Positions 35,529-43,446 of a stretch of 64,000 nucleotides of DNA are shown here, piece by piece; the stretch's first letter is position 1, and each line of letters opens with the position of its first letter. Position numbers and translations under genes: made by a program. The notes beneath the pieces are model-generated. The model was not told the DNA's origin. It searched no databases and worked only from the letters and a program-made list of their open reading frames with translations. Source of the DNA: Rhodospirillaceae bacterium (GTDB taxonomy: Bacteria > Pseudomonadota > Alphaproteobacteria > CACIAM-22H2); contig JALHMR010000003.1 in NCBI GenBank assembly GCA_022843945.1, positions 62,001 through 126,000 of the forward strand. Direction: 5' to 3'.

Positions 35529-35965
35529 TACCCGACCCTCCATGCCAACCGACAATCTAACAACGCGCGGCGGATCAAGCCGCCCTCGCTGGCGAAGAGG
35601 GCGCCTCGGCCGTCAAGCGCCACAACACCGAGCGTCGGCTCAGGCACGTCCGCCAGCACGATGTCGCCGCGCTGCGCCATCAGAGGACCGATCTGCTCGC
35701 CGCCCCATTGCAGCCGGAACGCCTCGGCGGCCTGCTCCAGCCGCGGGGTGCCGAACAGCTCCTTCATGCGGCGCAGGGCGCCCAGGCCCGTGTCGTAGCG
35801 GCCGCGCCAGGCGGAGGTGCCGTCGATCCCGGTCTGGGCCTCGGCAGCGCCGAGGGCGAACAGCACGCAATCGAACGTGCCCCAGCAAAAAGGCCGCCTT
35901 TCGGCGGCCTTGAGATAGATCGACAGGCGCTCGGGCCAGTCGGGAAGACGGGTCACGCCGGGCAT
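35528..35965 (-). CDS. DUF6950-type phage tail protein (NlpC/P60-related)
   Basis: 145 aa beginning MPGVTRLPDWPERLSIYL; a GTG three codons later is an alternative start. The region WGTFDCVLFALGAAE holds a Cys in a position like the NlpC/P60 nucleophile, and DIVLADVPE and GVVALDGRGALF follow. In siphophages and gene transfer agents a protein of this class sits just before the tail hub and helps local peptidoglycan opening. It overlaps the cupin gene by 13 bases. Confidence 0.75.
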   Translation of the reverse strand: MPGVTRLPDWPERLSIYLKAAERRPFCWGTFDCVLFALGAAEAQTGIDGTSAWRGRYDTGLGALRRMKELFGTPRLEQAAEAFRLQWGGEQIGPLMAQRGDIVLADVPEPTLGVVALDGRGALFASEGGLIRRALLDCRLAWRVG

Positions 35966-36498
35966 AGCTGATTCTCATGCTCCGTGTTGACCGGCTCGCC
36001 GTCCCAGTCCTCACCCACAGACCGGCGCATCACCCCGTCCGTGAAGTGCTGCAGCGAGACGAAGGCAGAGCCCGAGGCGCCGACGGTCAAGTGGTGTGGC
36101 ACGCCGGGCCGCACCCGCACCGCCCTGCCCCACCAGCGCGACACGCCAAACCGTTGGTCCATGAGCTTCCCCGGCGGAATCACGGGGTGGCCGTTGACGC
36201 AGAAGGTCATCTCACCGCCGGTGTGGATCTCGAACGTGTCGGTGTTCGGGTGCTGGTGCTCGGTCAGCACGCAGCCCGGCGGCACGATGTAGAGCTGCGC
36301 CTGAAAGGGGGCTTTTCGATACTGCGTCACGCCCCAGATCAGCGAATTGAACCAGAAGCCGTCCGGCGGCGGCGCGGGTACGGACGGGCCGTGCTCGACG
36401 AACCAGGTCTGGAACTTCTCCAGCGTGTCACCGGTGAACTCGGCTGGCGCACGTCGGGCAGCCCGCGTCCATTCGTGTCGCAGGAAATCGGCGATCAC
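35953..36498 (-). CDS. Cupin-fold protein embedded in the tail module
   Basis: 181 aa. Cupin motif 1 is visible as TEHQHPNTDTFEIHTGGEM and motif 2 as RVRPGVPHHLTVG, giving possible metal ligands His-His-Glu and a later His. No signal peptide. The gene is coupled on both sides (ATGA with the gene upstream, 13-base overlap downstream), so it is translated with tail proteins. Cupins can be sugar isomerases, dioxygenases or binding domains; a link with the glycan cassette is possible but not shown. Confidence 0.78.
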   Translation of the reverse strand: MIADFLRHEWTRAARRAPAEFTGDTLEKFQTWFVEHGPSVPAPPPDGFWFNSLIWGVTQYRKAPFQAQLYIVPPGCVLTEHQHPNTDTFEIHTGGEMTFCVNGHPVIPPGKLMDQRFGVSRWWGRAVRVRPGVPHHLTVGASGSAFVSLQHFTDGVMRRSVGEDWDGEPVNTEHENQLCPA

Positions 36499-37052
36499 GC
36501 GCGTCCCCAGACTATCTTGGCGTCCTGCAGCCCGGCCACGTAGTTGAATCCCTTGTCGGTCGGATCGTCGATCTGCTGGTCTTCCGGCGTGTAGCGGCGG
36601 ACCCGGGAGCGCTGCTGATCAACGGCGCGCTTCTCCGTCGAGATGCGGATCGTCGCCGCGTCGGTCCCGTCGACCAGTTCCGGCACGTCGGTCAGCCCCC
36701 GGTCGAACGGGGTCAGTTCGCCGATCAGCCGGTTGCGCTCGTCGAACACGCCCATGTAGAGCGTGGCCATATACTTGTGGCGGATCGACTGGATCGAGAT
36801 CGACACGAGCTCCGGCGGAATGCCCGAAAGCTCGTAGACCAGGCCGGCGGCGCGGCCGTCCGTCGTCTCCTCAACCGTCGAAATCTTCCCGTCGATGCCC
36901 GTGCCTTTCCACAGCTTGCCGTCGATGGTGATGTCACCCAGGCCGGCGAAGGCGCGCACGAAACCCGCCTCCGTCTCGATCTCGGCGAACAAGGCGACTT
37001 TGACCTGCGGCTTGTCCAGCTCGGCCAGCACCAAGGCGTCGATGTCGCGCAT
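36495..37052 (-). CDS. Tail assembly protein, DUF2163-like
   Basis: 185 aa. Begins MRDIDALVLAELDKPQVKVAL and continues in a beta-rich pattern (DGKLWKGTGIDGKIS, ELSGIPPELVSISI) typical of hub-associated proteins located between the tape measure and the tail tip. Ends near DPTDKGFNYVAGLQD. Start overlaps the previous stop by one base. The DUF2163 assignment rests on position and pattern, not on a search. Confidence 0.7.
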   Translation of the reverse strand: MRDIDALVLAELDKPQVKVALFAEIETEAGFVRAFAGLGDITIDGKLWKGTGIDGKISTVEETTDGRAAGLVYELSGIPPELVSISIQSIRHKYMATLYMGVFDERNRLIGELTPFDRGLTDVPELVDGTDAATIRISTEKRAVDQQRSRVRRYTPEDQQIDDPTDKGFNYVAGLQDAKIVWGRA

Positions 37053-37726
37053 CAGGCGCCGTCCCCGATCGCCTCGAACGCCAGCAGCGACGTGCTGTAG
37101 AGCTGTGCCTCACCGATATTGAAACCCTGCCCTGGCATAAGCCGGAACGTGCCTTGGCAGGAGCGGTAGGTGATCGCCGTCCCATCCGGCACATCCCGGC
37201 GCAGGAACGGCCAGATATCGAGCACGGCACGGCCCGAGGGGTCGCTCGCCACGTCGGTCAGGTTGGTGTGCAGGCGTGTCTTGAACCCATCCGAGAAGCT
37301 GATCATGTCGCCCTTGCGGAAGATGTTGGCGACGCCGGCGGAGGGCGATCCTGCGGCGACGGGGCAGGCCCGCAGATAAAGCTGATTGTCCCGGGCCAGG
37401 TTGATCGAAGGCGACCCCACCGAATCAGCGACCGGCGAGCCGGAGATCACGCCGCGGGGCTCCCGAAACGACGGGTCGACATTGAGCAGAAACGTGCCGA
37501 AGCGGCCGCGCAGCCCAAGCCTGAAGGCCCACCATTCCATGGCCGCGGCCTTCTCCATCACCGGCAATTGGATCTCGATCGGCCCCCAGCCTTCGCCCAT
37601 GCCGAGCTGGACCTGCTGCGCGTAGCTGTAGGGCGACTCGGACATGCCGTCGCTATGCCGGAAATCCCAGCCGATCGTGCGATAGGCCGGGCTTGTCGGC
37701 ATTGAGAGCGGATAGGTAATGGTCAC
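37052..37726 (-). CDS. Distal tail protein candidate
   Basis: 224 aa, beta-rich (MEWWAFRLGLRGRFGTFLLNVDPS). It is the first gene after the tape measure and would be the distal tail or baseplate hub protein by position. No signal peptide or cysteines in pairs. The ATG overlaps the tape-measure stop (ATGA). Confidence 0.68.
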   Translation of the reverse strand: MTITYPLSMPTSPAYRTIGWDFRHSDGMSESPYSYAQQVQLGMGEGWGPIEIQLPVMEKAAAMEWWAFRLGLRGRFGTFLLNVDPSFREPRGVISGSPVADSVGSPSINLARDNQLYLRACPVAAGSPSAGVANIFRKGDMISFSDGFKTRLHTNLTDVASDPSGRAVLDIWPFLRRDVPDGTAITYRSCQGTFRLMPGQGFNIGEAQLYSTSLLAFEAIGDGA

Positions 37727-39744
37727 CGGCTGAACGCCCTCGAATAAGCCCCGCCCCGACGCACGGCGTCCGAGGTAGCGGCAATGGCCCTACTTTCGAT
37801 CGAGCCGTTGATCTGCGCCACGAAGCGCTCGAGCCGCTGCACGGCGGCCACGTCCGCGCCGCGCAGATCGGCGTAGATGGTCGGGCCGCCACCGCCCAGG
37901 GAGGCGATCTCATCCCCCCGGAACACCTGCTCGCCGCCGTTGAAATTGATGAGTTCCTTGCCGCGCTCGCCCACCCAGGCCAGACCCGGCGGGGCGCTGT
38001 CCGTGCCGGTGGCGAAGCCGCCCAGACCCGCCGAGACGACGCCGCCAGGGCCGGCAAAACTCGATATCCCGCCCGAGACGCTGGCTGACCCGCCGAAGCC
38101 AAACGCACCGCCACTGAACAGGGAGCCGAAACTGAACCCGCCGAGCGCGCCCGTGATGGCGTTTTCGATCGGCTTGGTCAGCAGCACCCGCAGCAGGATG
38201 CGGCCAAAATCCTGAAGGGCCGATTTCGCAACGTCGATCGCCTTGGCACCTCTGAGCATCGAGTCTTCAAGGCCGGTGCCGATGACGTGGGCGAAGTCGC
38301 GTGATGCCTCGTTGGATCGCTCGACCTCGGCCGTCTGTTTCGCGGTCGCCTTGCGCAGCTCTTCGGCGGCGTCGACCTGGCGCCGGGCGGCTTCGCCCGC
38401 CTCATCGTCACTCAACCCTTCCTTCACGAGGCGCTGCTTCTCGATCAGGATATCGAGCTCACGGGTGTTGACCCGGTAGGCACGCGACAACGCATCCCAT
38501 TCGACCGTCGCGTTACGTGCAGCCGCGGCCTGCTCTTCCGTCTCGACCGTCGCGTTGACCGCGTTCGCCCGGGCCTGCTGCTGCTTGTTCAGGGCCACCT
38601 GGGCCACCGGCACGTCCTGCGCGGCCATCTCCTCGGCGTCGGCGACGGCCTTGCTGTTGTCCGTGACGATCTTGCGACGCTGCTCGGAAAGCTGGATCAC
38701 ATACTGGTTGAAGGCTTCCCAGGCCTCGGCCGCATCCTTGGCTGACATCTCCTCGGCGTCGGCCAGCGCCTTCGCCAGGTCGGCCCGCTGCTTCGAAGTC
38801 AGCATGGGCGTCGGCGGAGCGGCCGGGGCAGGACCACCGAAGCCGGGCGTTACACCGCTGATCGGCGCTGAGGGCGCGCCCGGGGGTGTGCGCGGCGCCG
38901 ACGTGTTGTCCGTGTTGACGCCCCGCGAGAGCAGCTCCATGCCCTTGCCGATGCGCGTCAGCCAGTCGATGTAGGGCTTGAACATGCGCTCGGCGAGGCT
39001 GGGGGCCTCGGCGGCAGCATTGGCGGCCCACGCCTTGAGCGTTACCCCGGCGAGCTGGGCGAAGTCGTCGAAGGCCTTAGCGGCCTTGATCGTCTCCTCG
39101 CTTATTTTGCCGCCCCATTCGGCGATCTTGCGGCCCGATTCATCGAACCCCCGGGTGCCCTCGCCCAGCGCGGCGGCCAGGCGCGGGCCGATCCGCTCGC
39201 CCAACACCCCGGCAATCGCTGCCGCGCGCTTGGCGTGATCGTCGATCCGGGCAATGGCGTCGGCGAACTCGCGGAACACATCGTCCGTGGCCCGGAGGTT
39301 GCCGGCGGTGTCGAAGATGTTGATGCCGAGCTTGCGGAACCCATCCGCCGCCGTGTCGACGCCATCACCGGCCTGCCCCAGCCGGGTGTTGAACTTGGAC
39401 AGGGCGTTGTCCATGTCCTCGATCGAGGCGCCGGAGACGAGCGCCTGCGCCCGGTAGTCCTGTAGCCGGTCGGTCGAGATGCCCAACCGCTCCGACAGAT
39501 CGCCAAGGTCCGCGGCCGCCTTGACCGCCGTTGCGGCAAAGGCCGCAACAGCGGCCGCGCTCGCCGTGATACCCAGGAACCCGATCGACTTGTTGAGCAT
39601 CGAGAAGCCGCGCTCGATGCTGCCTAGCGAGCGGTTCATCTGCACCGCCGTGCTCGACAGCGTCTGCCGCGCGCGCGACAGGTTGGTGTCGAAGCTGGCC
39701 GTGTTTGCGGTGAGGTCTGCGGAAAGAACGCCAATCGTGGGCAT
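37723..39744 (-). CDS. Phage tail tape measure protein
   Basis: 673 aa, short for this family, so the tail should be correspondingly short. The N-terminal helical part has TNLSRARQTLSSTAVQMNRS and a hydrophobic stretch (residues about 50-75). The middle has long coiled-coil helices with EEMSAKDAAEAWEAFNQY-type repeats, and the C-terminal part is glycine-rich (FGSLFSGGAFGFGGSASVS). It follows the frameshifted chaperone, as in lambdoid siphophages. Confidence 0.88.
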   Translation of the reverse strand: MPTIGVLSADLTANTASFDTNLSRARQTLSSTAVQMNRSLGSIERGFSMLNKSIGFLGITASAAAVAAFAATAVKAAADLGDLSERLGISTDRLQDYRAQALVSGASIEDMDNALSKFNTRLGQAGDGVDTAADGFRKLGINIFDTAGNLRATDDVFREFADAIARIDDHAKRAAAIAGVLGERIGPRLAAALGEGTRGFDESGRKIAEWGGKISEETIKAAKAFDDFAQLAGVTLKAWAANAAAEAPSLAERMFKPYIDWLTRIGKGMELLSRGVNTDNTSAPRTPPGAPSAPISGVTPGFGGPAPAAPPTPMLTSKQRADLAKALADAEEMSAKDAAEAWEAFNQYVIQLSEQRRKIVTDNSKAVADAEEMAAQDVPVAQVALNKQQQARANAVNATVETEEQAAAARNATVEWDALSRAYRVNTRELDILIEKQRLVKEGLSDDEAGEAARRQVDAAEELRKATAKQTAEVERSNEASRDFAHVIGTGLEDSMLRGAKAIDVAKSALQDFGRILLRVLLTKPIENAITGALGGFSFGSLFSGGAFGFGGSASVSGGISSFAGPGGVVSAGLGGFATGTDSAPPGLAWVGERGKELINFNGGEQVFRGDEIASLGGGGPTIYADLRGADVAAVQRLERFVAQINGSIESRAIAATSDAVRRGGAYSRAFSR

Positions 39745-39757
39745 GGGGGTCCCTTAA

Positions 39758-40084
39758 TCAGTGCTTTTTCCGCTGGCGGTTCTTCACGCCCTCGAGGAAG
39801 CCCACGAGCGACCCCTCGTCGATGCCTTCAGCCACAACCCGCTCACCGCTGAACACGGCCCAGGCTGGAAAGCGCTTCACGCGGCCCAGCGCGGCGCCGC
39901 TATAGGCGGCCCACTTGATCCAGTGGACTTGTTCCTTGCGGGACTTGAAGTGCTCTTCGACGATGTGCCGCAGCAGGTACGGCGTTAGCCGCCAGAACTC
40001 GGATGGCCCGACGCCGGCGCGGTGCGCCAGGCGAAAAGAGCTGACAATCTCGTCAGCAGGCGCGCCATCCGCTTGGGAGGGTTT
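39758..40084 (-). CDS. Tail assembly chaperone T-domain, reached by -1 frameshift (gpGT-like)
   Basis: A 109-codon extension in the -1 frame relative to the tail chaperone gene, with no ATG, GTG or TTG for more than 300 bases upstream. It reads, after the heptamer, KPSQADGAPADEIVSSF, then GVGPSEFWRLTPYLLRHIVE and ends KNRQRKKH, as tail-assembly-chaperone C-terminal domains do. It overlaps the shorter chaperone frame and ends 14 bases before the tape measure. As in lambda gpG/gpGT, a small share of ribosomes would make the longer protein. Confidence 0.75.
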   Translation of the reverse strand, partial: KPSQADGAPADEIVSSFRLAHRAGVGPSEFWRLTPYLLRHIVEEHFKSRKEQVHWIKWAAYSGAALGRVKRFPAWAVFSGERVVAEGIDEGSLVGFLEGVKNRQRKKH

Positions 40085-40413
40085 GGCTTGGTCTGCTCCT
40101 CCGGCTCCCCCTTGGGCCCGAACAGGGCGTAGGCGAGCGCCAGATTGAGGGCGTCGATCGCCGGCATGATCGGTGGCGAGGCCTTCCAGACCGCCTCGAA
40201 GGTCATCTCGGGGTGATGCCGAGCCAGCCCGGCGGCGAGCATCAGCGAGATGATCCGAGGCTCCGCTCCCTTGAGGGCCAGTTGAATGGCGGCCAGGAGA
40301 TGCCCCTCGCCGACATCCGCCTTGACCCGGGCCAGGGCTTCGTAATCGAAGACCAGGCGGTAGGTCTTGCCGGCGATCTCGAGGGGCGTCTCCGCCTTAT
40401 ACCTGTTCGTCAT
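39985..40413 (-). CDS. Tail assembly chaperone (gpG-like)
   Basis: 142 aa when translated without frameshifting. N-terminal beta segments (PLEIAGKTYRLVFDYEALARVK) are typical of tail chaperone TAC proteins, followed by helices (LNLALAYALFG). The last 30 residues in this frame are low-quality (SALFAWRTAPASGHPSSGG), as expected if the conserved product shifts frame first. It lies 6 bases after the major tail protein gene. Confidence 0.8.
   Translation of the reverse strand: MTNRYKAETPLEIAGKTYRLVFDYEALARVKADVGEGHLLAAIQLALKGAEPRIISLMLAAGLARHHPEMTFEAVWKASPPIMPAIDALNLALAYALFGPKGEPEEQTKPNPPKRMARLLTRLSALFAWRTAPASGHPSSGG
40078..40084 (-). promoter_or_regulatory. Programmed -1 frameshift heptamer A_AAC_CCT
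   Basis: In the chaperone frame the codons are CCA AAC CCT, so the mRNA has A AAC CCU, a perfect X_XXY_YYZ slippery heptamer. A slip by one base continues into the open frame of the T-domain. It lies near the 3' end of the gene, as in other siphophage G/GT pairs. Stimulatory RNA structure downstream was not modelled. Confidence 0.68.
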
Positions 40414-40419
40414 GCCGGA

Positions 40420-40839
40420 TCAGCCGTAGGGGCCGGTGACGTTGCCCGAGATGCGGATCTGGAACGAGCGGTCGACCTTCGCATCCACGCCGCCGGAGAT
40501 CGGGGCGTTGAGCACGAAGCCCGTGAACTCGTAATACTTGTCGTTGGACATGATCAGCTTGAAGTTGCGGATCCCGCGGTCGCCCTTGGCGACCAGCATC
40601 GCCGCCTGACCGGGATCGGATTCCACGTCGTTGAACTCGCCGTTGAAGCCGCCCCAGTCCTGCAGACCCATCAGGAATTCCTTGGCCTCGCTGTCCAGGT
40701 TGGTGACGTCGATCTCCTGCGCCTGGCCGTCGAAGGCGGTGAAGGAGACGAGCTCCTTGACCTGGGTAAAGGACGGCGGCGAGCCGGCGGGCGAGATGTG
40801 CAGTTGCGTGCCTTGGGTTTCTTTGGCGAGCGAGGCCAT
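40420..40839 (-). CDS. Major tail (tube) protein
   Basis: 139 aa. Beta-rich, with TQVKELVSFTAFDGQAQEID, a SEAKEFLMGLQDWG stretch and FTGFVLNAPISGGVDAKV, characteristic of gpV-like tail tube subunits. Position between the DUF3168 protein and the chaperone pair confirms the role. It starts at 40839, 13 bases after a terminator-like hairpin. Confidence 0.86.
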   Translation of the reverse strand: MASLAKETQGTQLHISPAGSPPSFTQVKELVSFTAFDGQAQEIDVTNLDSEAKEFLMGLQDWGGFNGEFNDVESDPGQAAMLVAKGDRGIRNFKLIMSNDKYYEFTGFVLNAPISGGVDAKVDRSFQIRISGNVTGPYG

Positions 40840-40851
40840 GGTAGCTCCCTC

Positions 40852-40880
40852 AAAAAGAGAACGGCGCCACTCAGGGCGCC
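40852..40880 (-). terminator. Terminator-like hairpin before the major tail protein gene
   Basis: On the minus strand GGCGCC-CTGAGT-GGCGCC is followed by GTTCTCTTTTT. It lies in the 103-base gap after the DUF3168 gene, just before the tail-tube start. Two further small hairpins (GCCCAAGGGC and CCTCGCC-AA-GGCGAGG) lie upstream in the same gap. May act as an attenuator or as an RNA 5'-end stabiliser. Confidence 0.5.
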
Positions 40881-40942
40881 GCGGGGTTCACGATCATCAG
40901 CCTTGCCCAAGGGCGGTTCAGGCAACCTCGCCAAGGCGAGGA

Positions 40943-41359
40943 TTACTCTGCGTAGAGAATCCGATAGTCCCGACTGACCCGGTGCAGCTTCGGCGTCACG
41001 TCGGTTTCGTTGAAGTCCGTCGTCCGGACGATCGTCACGCCCGCGATGCGCACCGAGACTGTCGGGCTGCCCGCCAGATCGACGGCCCCGCGAAACGGCC
41101 GCAGCAACGCCCGAACCGCCGAGGCGACCTGACGCGCTGCCGCGTAGGTTTCAGCGTAGGCGTCGAGCTGGAACGTCACGGCCGGCAGGTTGCCCGGCCC
41201 GTCGTTGTTCTTGGCGATGTCCTGCTCGGTGATCTGCTGATAGATCACGTAGGGCCGCGCAGCATTCTGCGGTGCGATCGACGGATAGATGCGCGTCGAG
41301 ACAAGCGCCAGCACGTTGCTGTTCGTCGACAGCAACCGGTAAAGCGCCTGTTCGATCAT
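40943..41359 (-). CDS. Tail terminator/completion protein (DUF3168 family)
   Basis: 138 aa. Pattern IEQALYRLLSTNSNVLALVS, RPYVIYQQI, FQLDAYAETYAAARQVASAV is typical of DUF3168 tail-completion proteins, which cap the tail and join it to the head. It overlaps the HK97-gp10-like gene by one base. Position between head-tail joining and tail-tube genes fits. Confidence 0.85.
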   Translation of the reverse strand: MIEQALYRLLSTNSNVLALVSTRIYPSIAPQNAARPYVIYQQITEQDIAKNNDGPGNLPAVTFQLDAYAETYAAARQVASAVRALLRPFRGAVDLAGSPTVSVRIAGVTIVRTTDFNETDVTPKLHRVSRDYRILYAE

Positions 41360-41820
41360 CAGTTCCTCAAGATCGCCTTGCGCACAGAGCCGTAGCGCTG
41401 CGCCAGCCTCTTGACCTGCCGATCCAGCCCCCGGGCCAGCGCTTCGGTCATGGCGTTGAACGCCTGGCCCGAGGCGCGCTCGAAAGCCGGGCGGAAAAAC
41501 GGCCGGGCGGGCTGCCGCGACGTGCCGAACTCATACCAGGTCATCCAGAAGGCTCGGCCCATCGACACCCGAAAGCCGGCAACGTGCCGGCCGACATTGC
41601 GCAGCCGGCGCATCACGACATTGTCGCGCGCCCTGCCGTACTTCTTCGAAGCCTCGGACCGGTCCTCGCCGACCGGTGTCGCGCCCTTGATCTCCCGCTG
41701 TGCGACCTGCGCGCCGGCCCGGGTCGCCCCCGCCAGCACGTTACGCTGCATCGACGGCGGCAGCTCGCGCAGCACGTCGCCGAGCTCCTTGAAGCCGGAG
41801 ACGCCCCCCTCGAACTTCAC
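41359..41820 (-). CDS. HK97 gp10-like head-tail protein
   Basis: 153 aa from a GTG at 41820, which overlaps the preceding stop (GTGA). Contains the gp10-like stretch VRELPPSMQRNVLAG-type sequence (LRELPPSMQRNVLAGATRAG) and a C-terminal region with YEFGTSRQPARPFFRPAF, a typical signature of this neck protein family. It joins head completion and tail. Confidence 0.82.
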   Translation of the reverse strand: MKFEGGVSGFKELGDVLRELPPSMQRNVLAGATRAGAQVAQREIKGATPVGEDRSEASKKYGRARDNVVMRRLRNVGRHVAGFRVSMGRAFWMTWYEFGTSRQPARPFFRPAFERASGQAFNAMTEALARGLDRQVKRLAQRYGSVRKAILRN

Positions 41821-42140
41821 TGCACCCTCTTCCGGGCCAGGATCTGCAACCACTGGTGCCGCCCCAACTCGATCGGCGGGTGCATAATGTCGTAGAGCAC
41901 GTTCTCACACCGCAGCTTCATGTCCGGCGTGATGTCGGTCCGGTACCGGACGATGAACTTGGTGTTGACCTCGGCATTGATCTGCCCGGCCGAGAAGAAC
42001 TCCTTGCCGGTGACGTCGAGCTTCTGGCCCCACACCGTATGACCGGGCGTGAAGGATTCGACCTCCTCGCCGGTGTTCGGGTCCTGGGTCCGGGTCACCG
42101 TCATCAGGGTGACACGGCGGTCAAGTTTGCCGATCTCCAT
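41817..42140 (-). CDS. Head-tail joining (head closure) protein
   Basis: 107 aa from the ATG at 42140, which overlaps the previous stop (TGATG); longer readings cover the connector gene. MEIGKLDRRVTLMTVT and DPNTGEEVESF, then KFIVRYRTDITPDMKL are typical of the SPP1 gp16-like/phage head-tail joining family. Stop overlaps the next start. Confidence 0.85.
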   Translation of the reverse strand: MEIGKLDRRVTLMTVTRTQDPNTGEEVESFTPGHTVWGQKLDVTGKEFFSAGQINAEVNTKFIVRYRTDITPDMKLRCENVLYDIMHPPIELGRHQWLQILARKRVQ

Positions 42141-42790
42141 CAGCCGAACATCGTGATCGGCGCGGGCAGCAGCGCCAGCGCCTGCTTCGGGAAGTCGACA
42201 CTGGCGTCGCCCCGGTTCTCGTAGAGCCAGGACAGGGCGGCCTTGATGCCCAGCTTGATGTTGCCCGGCACGCCGGCCTGCGTGTCGCCCGGCGAGGAAT
42301 TGTCTAGATACCCGGCGACGAAACGGACCCGTACCGCCTCGGGCTGACAGCGCGTCGAGGGCCACGAGTAGGTCGGCGCCGGCACGATCCGGGCGCGCGC
42401 GTCGCCGTTGCCGGCGCCGGCGACCTGATAGGCGCTCGGGCTCAAGGTCTGCTCCACGCCATCGCCATCGACGTAGCGGATGAACTCGACGTATTGCAGC
42501 GGCGGCAGAGGGACCTTGATATCCGGCGACGTCTTGCCCTTCTGGATCTCCTGCGTCGTCAGGCAGGGAAATTCGTCAAGGAACAGGTCCCAGGTCTGGG
42601 TGCACAGGGCCCGGCCCAGGATGCCGGCATTGCCGTCGAGGCGCTTCGTCAGCCCGATGATCAGGCCCTGCACGAGCTCGTCATCGGGATGCGTCTCGGG
42701 TGAGCCCTCGGCGTCCAGGCGCAGGTGAGCCCGCGCCTGCTCAAGGGTGATCGGCTCAACGGTCGGCGCGGTGACCAGGTTCAATGTCAT
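42140..42790 (-). CDS. Head-tail connector protein (gp6-like)
   Basis: 216 aa. The start MTLNLVTAPTVEPITLEQAR, followed by HLRLDAEGSPETHPDDELV, is typical of HK97 gp6-like connectors. C-terminal part KLGIKAALSWLYENRGD fits. It is directly preceded by the FkbM-type gene of the sugar cassette (ATGA overlap), which separates it from the capsid genes by about 8 kb. Confidence 0.85.
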   Translation of the reverse strand: MTLNLVTAPTVEPITLEQARAHLRLDAEGSPETHPDDELVQGLIIGLTKRLDGNAGILGRALCTQTWDLFLDEFPCLTTQEIQKGKTSPDIKVPLPPLQYVEFIRYVDGDGVEQTLSPSAYQVAGAGNGDARARIVPAPTYSWPSTRCQPEAVRVRFVAGYLDNSSPGDTQAGVPGNIKLGIKAALSWLYENRGDASVDFPKQALALLPAPITMFG

Positions 42791-43446
42791 GCGCCTGCAC
42801 CCCTTAGGCTTCGGTAAGCGGTCGTATCGCTTCCGCAGTCAAAGAATTCGTAGCCGTGCGCCCGGAGCAGCGCCTTGCATTCCTCGGCGTCGCCCCGGGA
42901 CAGGAAGTGGCTCTCGAAATTGATGATCGTCGGCCGATACCTGCGAAGATCGACGGTCTTCAGGATTTCGTAGTCGTAGCCCTCGGCGTCGATCTGCAGA
43001 AAGTCCACACGCTCGACCGCCAGATCCTCGAACGTCATCACCTCGACCGGTGTCGACACGACGTAGCTTTCAGGGTCGATGTTGCCGGGCAGCTTGCCGG
43101 CCAGGGTCTTAAGACGAACACCCTTGAGAAAGGAGGCGCCGCCGGTAAACGCCCGGCGGGCATCTTCGGTCTTGAGATGCTCGTCCTTGACGGTGTAGAG
43201 CGGCGCCCTGCCGCGCTCCTTGCCGATCGCGGCGTTGATGCACTTGACCCGCGGGTAAGCGGCGTAGGTCCGGGTCAGCACTTCGAAGACTGAGGGGGCC
43301 GGCTCAAGAGCGACGCCCGCCAGGTTGTGCTTCGTGATGTAGCGGTGCAGCGGGTCATAGGTGACGCCGTCGTTTGCCCCGATCTGCACGAAAAAGGGAT
43401 CGACGGCCATCCCGAAATACAGGCTGAAGAAATCATCCCGGGTCAT
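42787..43446 (-). CDS. FkbM-family methyltransferase
   Basis: 219 aa from the ATG at 43446. The FkbM fold shows FFVQIGANDGVTYDPLHRYI (SAM-binding region), VALEPAP, and the C-terminal VDFLQIDAEGYDYEILK motif. Such enzymes O-methylate sugars in glycans and polyketides. It is the last gene of the sugar cassette and overlaps both neighbours (ATGA). Probable role: methylation of the glycan made by the cassette. Confidence 0.88.
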   Translation of the reverse strand: MTRDDFFSLYFGMAVDPFFVQIGANDGVTYDPLHRYITKHNLAGVALEPAPSVFEVLTRTYAAYPRVKCINAAIGKERGRAPLYTVKDEHLKTEDARRAFTGGASFLKGVRLKTLAGKLPGNIDPESYVVSTPVEVMTFEDLAVERVDFLQIDAEGYDYEILKTVDLRRYRPTIINFESHFLSRGDAEECKALLRAHGYEFFDCGSDTTAYRSLRGAGA

